A stretch of DNA of 13,515 nucleotides from Hyphomicrobiales bacterium (GTDB lineage Bacteria > Pseudomonadota > Alphaproteobacteria > Rhizobiales > Beijerinckiaceae): positions 1 through 13,515 of the forward strand of contig JAGWKJ010000033.1 of the NCBI GenBank assembly GCA_028865375.1, given 5' to 3'. The notes below the pieces were generated by a model, which did not search any database, was not told where the DNA came from, and worked only from the letters and a program-made list of their open reading frames with translations. This document shows positions 7,154-11,676 of this stretch, piece after piece; position 1 is the stretch's first letter, and each line of letters starts with the position of its first letter. A program made the translations under genes and the position numbers.

Positions 7154-7817
7154 ATTTGAGCCCCCGCTTCGCCAGTTCCTCGCGCATTCCATAGATGTCG
7201 AGGCCGAGCTCGCCGGCGGCGAGCCGCTTGCGCTTGCTCTCTTCGGCGGCGAGCCGCTTCTCGGCGCCCGCCAGGACGTCGGCGGCTTCCGCGCGCTTGA
7301 CGACGCAGACCCCGTCGAAGTCCGCGACCACGACGTCGCCCGCCTCGACGGCCGCGCCGGCGCACACGATCGGCACGTTGACCGACCCGAGCGTCGCCTT
7401 GACCGTGCCCTGCGCCGAGATCGACGTCGACCAGACCGGAAATCCCATCGCTTCGAGGTCGGCGACGTCGCGCACGCCCGCGTCGATGACGAGGCCGCGG
7501 CAACCGCGCGCCATCGCCGAAGTCGCCAACAGGTCGCCGAAATAGCCATCCCCGCACGGCGAGGTCGGCGCCAGCACCAGCACGTCGCCGGGCCGGATTT
7601 GCTCGATGGCGACATGGACCATCCAATTGTCGCCCGGCGGAGAGGAGATCGTCACCGCCGTCCCCGCCATGCGCGCGCCATGCCAGACCGGGCGCATCCG
7701 GTTCGACATCAGGCCGCGGCGCCCCTGCGCCTCGTGGACCGTCGCGACGCCGGCCCGGCCGAGGCCCTCGACGACGACGACGTCGGGCCGCTCGACCTTG
7801 GTGACGACGACGGGCAT
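7146..7817 (-). CDS. galC: 4-carboxy-4-hydroxy-2-oxoadipate aldolase / oxaloacetate decarboxylase (GalC/LigK-like, RraA fold)
   Basis: Predicted class II, metal-dependent aldolase that splits 4-carboxy-4-hydroxy-2-oxoadipate into pyruvate and oxaloacetate, the last step of the gallate and protocatechuate 4,5-cleavage routes. 223 residues, close to the usual ~227. The RraA/HMG-aldolase signature is clear: GDGYFGDLLATSAMARG at 89-105 and IDAGVRD at 111-117, where Arg116 and the metal-binding Asp117 match the family's active pair. The C-terminus is a charged helix (AEESKRKRLAAGELGLDIYG), also typical of these aldolases. ATG at 7817 has AAGGGGA upstream and lies three bases after the dioxygenase stop. 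RraA-like proteins without aldolase activity exist, but the conserved residues and neighbours favour the aldolase. Confidence 0.9.
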   Translation of the reverse strand: MPVVVTKVERPDVVVVEGLGRAGVATVHEAQGRRGLMSNRMRPVWHGARMAGTAVTISSPPGDNWMVHVAIEQIRPGDVLVLAPTSPCGDGYFGDLLATSAMARGCRGLVIDAGVRDVADLEAMGFPVWSTSISAQGTVKATLGSVNVPIVCAGAAVEAGDVVVADFDGVCVVKRAEAADVLAGAEKRLAAEESKRKRLAAGELGLDIYGMREELAKRGLKYV

Positions 7818-7820
7818 GGC

Positions 7821-8783
7821 TCAGTTCCCCTTTTTCGTCGGCGGCGTGCCGTGGGTGTGGAACGTGTCGATGGTCTTCAGGCCCCAGGCCTGGCCCTTGC
7901 GGCGGTCGGCTTCGGTCCAGACCACGGGCTCCCAATCGGGCGCCAAGATGAGCCTCGCGCCGGAATTGGCGAGTTCGACGCGGTTGCCGGCCGGTTCCCA
8001 GACATAGAGAAAGAAGGTGCCCTGGATCGCGTGCTTGTGCGGCCCGGTCTCGATGTGGACGCCGTTCTCCAGAAAGATGTCGGCCGCGCGCAGGATGTCC
8101 TCGCGCGAGTCGGTCGCGTAGGTGACGTGGTGCAGGCGCCCGCGCCCGCCGCCGTGTTCTTCGGTGCAGGCGAGGTCGTAGGTCTTGTCGTTGACGGTGA
8201 ACCAACAGCCGCCGATCCGGCCATTGTCGAGGCGGATCATCTCGGTGACGCGCGAGCCGAAGCAGGTCTCCATGAAGCGCCGGAACTCGGTCACGTCCTC
8301 GGCGAGCAGGTTCAGATGGTCGATCCGGCGCGGGCAGGCGCCCCGGCCGTGATAGCGCTGGGCGAGGTTCTTCAACTTGGGCGCCTCGCCCGCGGGCGGC
8401 TCGTAGCGCCGCGTCTCCCAGTACAGCTCGAAGACGTGGCCGAACGGATCCTCGAAACGGTACGCGCGGCCGTGGCCTGGGTCGCCCTCGACCCAACCGA
8501 GCGTCTTGAACCCGGACGCCTCGATCGCGCGGACGCGCCGCTCCAAGGCCTCCGGCGATTCGACCCGATAGGCGACGTGGCCGACCCCGGTCGCGCCGGC
8601 CCGCGTCAGCTTCAGCGTATGGAATTCGTAATCGTCCCACGCGCGCAGATAGGCGCTGTCGCCCTCGCGCGCCGAAAGCGTGAGCCCGTAGACGCGCACG
8701 AAGAAGTCGAGGCTCTCCTCGAACCTGTCGGTGAGCATCTCGACGTGGCCGAGATGCGCGACGTCGCGGCATCGCCCGCTCAC
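7821..8783 (-). CDS. VOC-family (type I) extradiol ring-cleavage dioxygenase
   Basis: 320 residues in two glyoxalase-like halves: an N-terminal one from HLGHVEM to DPFGHVFELYW (about 10-122) and the catalytic C-terminal one from RIDHLNLL to NRVEL (about 153-271). The iron ligands of homoprotocatechuate 2,3-dioxygenase are matched by His156, His219 and Glu270, and the second-shell pair by His251 and Tyr260. The conserved acid-base His (His200 there) is replaced by Tyr202 (codon 8178-8180) in NDKTYDLACT, and the loop after it is about three residues longer and includes His210. The GTG at 8783 is chosen because it overlaps the previous stop (GTGA) and directly precedes the conserved start. A C-terminal tail of about 50 residues includes a Trp- and His-containing segment. 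Predicted to open a catecholic or gallate-like ring. The exact substrate is not known. Confidence 0.85.
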   Translation of the reverse strand: MSGRCRDVAHLGHVEMLTDRFEESLDFFVRVYGLTLSAREGDSAYLRAWDDYEFHTLKLTRAGATGVGHVAYRVESPEALERRVRAIEASGFKTLGWVEGDPGHGRAYRFEDPFGHVFELYWETRRYEPPAGEAPKLKNLAQRYHGRGACPRRIDHLNLLAEDVTEFRRFMETCFGSRVTEMIRLDNGRIGGCWFTVNDKTYDLACTEEHGGGRGRLHHVTYATDSREDILRAADIFLENGVHIETGPHKHAIQGTFFLYVWEPAGNRVELANSGARLILAPDWEPVVWTEADRRKGQAWGLKTIDTFHTHGTPPTKKGN

Positions 8784-9514
8784 AGTTCGTCCACCGTGCG
8801 CGGATAGACCGACTGGAACCCTTCCGCGTATTGCGCCGCCCGTCCCCCGGACTGGCCGCCGGAATTGCGCTGGAAGTGGTTGGCCCGGTTCTGCGCGACG
8901 CGGGTATAGAACTCCCAAAGGTGTTCTTGGCCCTCCATGCACTCGATGGCGGCGCGCTTGCGGTCCCAGACCGACGTGATGTCGAGGAAGACGTCCGGCT
9001 TCCAACCCATCTGCTCGGTCTGGTGCGGCTCGAACAGGTAGAGCTGCGGCGCGCCGAGCACCTTGCCGCCCGGCTCGTGGCCCCAAGCCTGCGCGATCGA
9101 ACGGCACTCGATGGCGGTCGCGGTGGCGAAGGAATGGTCGGTGTTGTAGGGGTCGTATTGCGAGTGCGACAGCATGAAGGCGGGATCGACCTTGCGCATC
9201 AGGTCGACCAGCCGGAACTTCGCGGGATCGTCCATGCGCAACGGATAGTCGCCGAGGTCGAAGCAGACGAGCTCGTGGACGCCCAGCGCGACGGCCGCTT
9301 TCTCCGCCTCGACGCGGCGCGCGGCCTTGACGCGCTCCAGCGTCATGCCGGGCCGCTTCCACAGCTTGGCGGATTCCCCGCGCTCGCCGAACGACAGGCA
9401 GGCGACCGTGACCTCGCAGCCCTTGGCGGCGTGCAGCGCGATCGCCCCGCCGCAGCGCCAAACGAAATCGGCGGCGTGCGCGCTGACGACGAGCGCGGAT
9501 TTCCTAGCGGACAT
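8780..9514 (-). CDS. galB: 4-oxalomesaconate hydratase (GalB-like, PIG-L/LmbE family)
   Basis: 244 residues of the zinc-dependent PIG-L fold. Zinc ligands are readable as His13 and Asp16 in SAHAADFVWRCGG and His127 in HSQYDPYNTDH. The deacetylases of this family have H-P-D-D, and the first Asp (the catalytic base) is Ala15 here, which argues against deacetylation. The AHxxDFVWR context resembles Pseudomonas GalB, a PIG-L member that hydrates 4-oxalomesaconate to 4-carboxy-4-hydroxy-2-oxoadipate. ATG at 9514 has GGGAGGG (plus-strand 9520-9526) five bases upstream; a longer reading to 9592 would add 26 arginine-rich residues. It is the first gene of the operon and is divergent from the LysR gene. 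Automated annotation would probably call it a deacetylase. The hydratase call rests on context and active-site residues. Confidence 0.82.
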   Translation of the reverse strand: MSARKSALVVSAHAADFVWRCGGAIALHAAKGCEVTVACLSFGERGESAKLWKRPGMTLERVKAARRVEAEKAAVALGVHELVCFDLGDYPLRMDDPAKFRLVDLMRKVDPAFMLSHSQYDPYNTDHSFATATAIECRSIAQAWGHEPGGKVLGAPQLYLFEPHQTEQMGWKPDVFLDITSVWDRKRAAIECMEGQEHLWEFYTRVAQNRANHFQRNSGGQSGGRAAQYAEGFQSVYPRTVDEL

Positions 9515-9519
9515 CGCGA

Positions 9520-9526
9520 CCCTCCC
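9520..9526 (-). promoter_or_regulatory. ribosome binding site of the galB-like gene
   Basis: Minus-strand GGGAGGG, five bases before the ATG at 9514. It fixes the start of the PIG-L protein at 9514 rather than at 9592. Confidence 0.8.
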
Positions 9527-9591
9527 GGACGATTTTCCGCAGGCTACGCCGGTCGTCGCGAAGCGCCCATTGAATTCGCGCCGCCGAGGCA

Positions 9592-9604
9592 TAAGCTGGC
9601 GCTA
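9592..9604. promoter_or_regulatory. LysR-type box (T-N11-A) in the divergent region
   Basis: Within ATAAGCTGGCGCTAT (9591-9605) a T at 9592 and an A at 9604 are separated by 11 bases inside an imperfect inverted repeat (ATA-GC / GC-TAT). This is the general form of a LysR-family operator. It lies 23 bases upstream of the regulator start and 77 bases upstream of the galB-like start, suiting autoregulation and activation of the operon. A T-run follows at 9608-9614. I find no well-spaced sigma-70 pair on either strand. Confidence 0.5.
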
Positions 9605-9627
9605 TAGGTTTTTTCGCCCCGTGGCCC

Positions 9628-10812
9628 ATGAAGTCGAACCTGCGCCACCTCCGCGTTTTCCTCGCCGTGGCGCGCTACGGTTCGGTGACCCGCGCCGCGG
9701 CGGCGAGCAACGTCTCGCAATCCGCGGTCACGCAGGCGATCGCCAAGCTGGAGGCGCTGGCCGGCTCGAGCCTGTTCCGACGCACGCCAAAGGGCGTGTT
9801 CCCGACGCCGGCCGGCGACATCCTCGTCGAACGCGCCCGGCGCGCCTTCGCCTTGCTCGACCCCGCGTTGCGGGAGGCGGGGCCGCGCCTGCCGCTGACC
9901 GCGACGTCGGCGCAGCTCGCGGCGCTGGCGGCCATGTTCGAGGCGCAGAATTTCACCCTCGCCGCGCGCCGCCTCGGCCTCGCCCAGCCCACCGTGCATC
10001 GCGCGATCGCGCAGCTCGAACGCGAGGCCGGCCGGCCGCTGTTCGAGCGCACGCCGTTCGGCTCGGTCGCATCGCGGGCGGCCGAAGCGCTGGCCCACGC
10101 CGCGCTTCTGGCCTTCGCCGAGCTGGACCAGGCGGAAGCCGACATCGCCGACGCCGCCGGCCGGGAAGCCGGGCGCATCGTGGTGGGCGCGATGCCGTTG
10201 TCGCGCGCGCGGCTGCTGCCCGAGGCGACGATGCTGTTCCGCGCCAAGCGGCCGACGATCCCGGTTCGCATCGTCGACGGCGTCTACGACGACCTGCTGC
10301 CGGGCCTCAGGCGCGGCGAGATCGACATGCTCGTCAGCGCGCTCCGCGATCCCCCGCCCATCGGCGACGTGACGCAGGTGAAGCTGTTCGAGGACGACCT
10401 CGCGCTGGTCTGCGGGCCGGAACATCCCCTGCGCGGCGCGAAGGGGATCACGGTCGCGCGGATGGCGGACTATCCTTGGGTCGTCAACGCGCACGGCACG
10501 CCGATGCGCCGGCATTTCGACGCGCTGTTCGCGCCGCTGGGCGAGCGCGCGCCGCGCGCGCTGGTGGAGACCGGATCGCTGATCCTGATGCGCGAATTGC
10601 TGCGGCGGAGCGACCATCTGGGTTGCGTGTCCCGCATGCAGGCGGAGGCGGAGGTCGCGCTCGGCGCGCTCGCCATGCTGCCGTTCGCGATGAAGGCGAC
10701 CGAGCGGCCGATCGGCCTCACGCTTCGCGCCGACTGGGCGCCGACGCGGGCGCAGCGGGATTTCCTCGACGCCCTGTCGGCGGTGGCGGGCGGCGGAACG
10801 ACAGCCGCTTGA
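9628..10812 (+). CDS. LysR-type transcriptional regulator with two tandem winged-HTH domains
   Basis: 394 residues, about 90 more than a usual LysR protein. The first DNA-binding domain runs from about 5 to 64 (LRVFLAVARYGSVTRAA, then VSQSAVTQAIAKLE and LFRRTPKG). A second, clearly related one follows at about 92-152 (LAALAAMFEAQNFTLAARR, then AQPTVHRAIAQLE and LFERTPFG). The effector domain begins near 181 (GRIVVGAMP) and includes the LysR-typical LRRGEIDMLV at 227-236 and a central PWVVNAHGTP segment. It is divergent from the ring-cleavage operon across 113 bases that hold a T-N11-A box, so it probably controls that operon in response to the aromatic substrate or an intermediate. The ATG at 9628 is set by the first HTH; the ribosome site is weak. 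Effector identity is unknown. Confidence 0.9.
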   Translation: MKSNLRHLRVFLAVARYGSVTRAAAASNVSQSAVTQAIAKLEALAGSSLFRRTPKGVFPTPAGDILVERARRAFALLDPALREAGPRLPLTATSAQLAALAAMFEAQNFTLAARRLGLAQPTVHRAIAQLEREAGRPLFERTPFGSVASRAAEALAHAALLAFAELDQAEADIADAAGREAGRIVVGAMPLSRARLLPEATMLFRAKRPTIPVRIVDGVYDDLLPGLRRGEIDMLVSALRDPPPIGDVTQVKLFEDDLALVCGPEHPLRGAKGITVARMADYPWVVNAHGTPMRRHFDALFAPLGERAPRALVETGSLILMRELLRRSDHLGCVSRMQAEAEVALGALAMLPFAMKATERPIGLTLRADWAPTRAQRDFLDALSAVAGGGTTAA

Positions 10813-10822
10813 CGCGGGAGCG

Positions 10823-10841
10823 CCATCGAAGGATTCGATGG
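10823..10841 (+). other. stem-loop just after the LysR gene
   Basis: A perfect 8-bp stem (10823-10830 with 10834-10841, CCATCGAA/TTCGATGG) and a three-base loop, starting 11 bases after the LysR stop. The position suits a transcript end, but no U-run follows, so it is at best a weak or factor-assisted terminator. Confidence 0.45.
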
Positions 10842-10854
10842 AGGGTCCCGGATT

Positions 10855-10870
10855 CGGCCGCGCGCGGCCG
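10855..10870. repeat. 16-bp perfect GC palindrome
   Basis: CGGCCGCGCGCGGCCG is its own reverse complement and sits between the LysR gene and the candidate promoter of the corrinoid-protein gene. It could be an operator or part of a terminator. In such GC-rich DNA it could also be chance. Confidence 0.35.
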
Positions 10871-10871
10871 C

Positions 10872-10900
10872 TTGCCGCACCCCTGTCCGCAATGCACAAT
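10872..10900 (+). promoter_or_regulatory. candidate sigma-70 promoter for the corrinoid-protein gene
   Basis: TTGCCG at 10872-10877 and CACAAT at 10895-10900 are separated by 17 bases; each matches four of six consensus bases. Transcription would begin near 10907, after the possible upstream ATG at 10899, which fits translation from the ATG at 10941. Confidence 0.4.
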
Positions 10901-10940
10901 GCTCGACAGCCCCGCGCCGCCGCGCGGACCGGAGCCCGAG

Positions 10941-11660
10941 ATGGCCGACGACGACCTCGACCTCAATTCGCTTTCGGACGACGATCTCGTCGGACAGATG
11001 CACGACGACCTCTACGACGGCCTGAAGGCCGAGATCGAAGATGGCGTCAACATCCTGCTCGGCCGCGGTTGGGCGCCCTATGACGTGCTGACGAAGGCGC
11101 TGGTCGAAGGGATGAGGATCGTCGGCGTCGACTTTCGCGACGGCATCCTGTTCGTGCCGGAAGTGCTGATGTCCGCCAACGCGATGAAGGCCGGCATGGC
11201 GATCCTGCGCCCGCTGCTGGCCGCCACCGGCGCGCCGCGCGTCGGCAGGGTGGTGATCGGCACCGTGAAGGGCGACATCCACGACATCGGCAAGAACCTC
11301 GTGTCGATGATGCTCGAAGGCGCCGGCTTCGAGGTGTTCGACATCGGCATCAACAATTCGGTCGAGAGCTACTTGGCCGCGATCGAAAAGCACCAGCCCG
11401 AAATCCTCGGCATGTCGGCGCTCCTGACGACCACGATGCCCTACATGAAGGTCGTCATCGACACGCTCAAGGAAAAGGGCATGCGCAACGACTACATCGT
11501 GCTCGTCGGCGGCGCGCCCCTCAACGAGACCTTCGCCGAGGCGGTCGGCGCCGACGCCTATTGCCGCGACGCCGCGGTGGCGGTGGAGACCGCCAAGGCG
11601 ATGATGGCGCGCCGGCAGGGATCGGCGCAGAGCCGCGCCGCCGGCGGATCGCCGGCCTGA
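10941..11660 (+). CDS. MtbC-type corrinoid (cobalamin-binding) protein of a methyltransferase system
   Basis: 239 residues. It carries a methyl group on a bound corrinoid between a substrate-specific methyltransferase and an acceptor methyltransferase. A helical B12-binding cap spans about 12-95, with DGLKAEIEDGV and FVPEVLMSANAM. The Rossmann B12 domain spans about 101-222, with the base-off motif GDIHDIG at 111-117 (His114 as cobalt ligand), SALLTTT at 159-165 and VGGAP at 189-193. ATG at 10941 is chosen over 10899 because it has GGAG six bases upstream and because a candidate promoter overlaps the earlier ATG. The acidic first 16 residues and Ala/Gly-rich tail look disordered. Sixteen bases separate it from the activator gene. 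The partner methyltransferase is not in the window, so the methyl donor (methoxyaromatic, betaine, methylamine) is open. Confidence 0.9.
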   Translation: MADDDLDLNSLSDDDLVGQMHDDLYDGLKAEIEDGVNILLGRGWAPYDVLTKALVEGMRIVGVDFRDGILFVPEVLMSANAMKAGMAILRPLLAATGAPRVGRVVIGTVKGDIHDIGKNLVSMMLEGAGFEVFDIGINNSVESYLAAIEKHQPEILGMSALLTTTMPYMKVVIDTLKEKGMRNDYIVLVGGAPLNETFAEAVGADAYCRDAAVAVETAKAMMARRQGSAQSRAAGGSPA

Positions 11661-11676
11661 GGCCGGCTTCCGCGAC

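Noticed and set aside
6990..8807. Plus-strand open frame of about 600 codons across the ring-cleavage operon
   Set aside because: It spans three well-recognised minus-strand genes and shows no domain of its own.
8780..9514. Calling the PIG-L gene an N-acetylglucosamine-type deacetylase
   Set aside because: The catalytic Asp is replaced by Ala and the operon context is GalC/GalD plus a dioxygenase, which fits a GalB-type hydratase.
10899..10940. Earlier ATG for the corrinoid protein
   Set aside because: No ribosome site, proline-rich extra residues, and overlap with the candidate -10 element; the ATG at 10941 has GGAG at good spacing.
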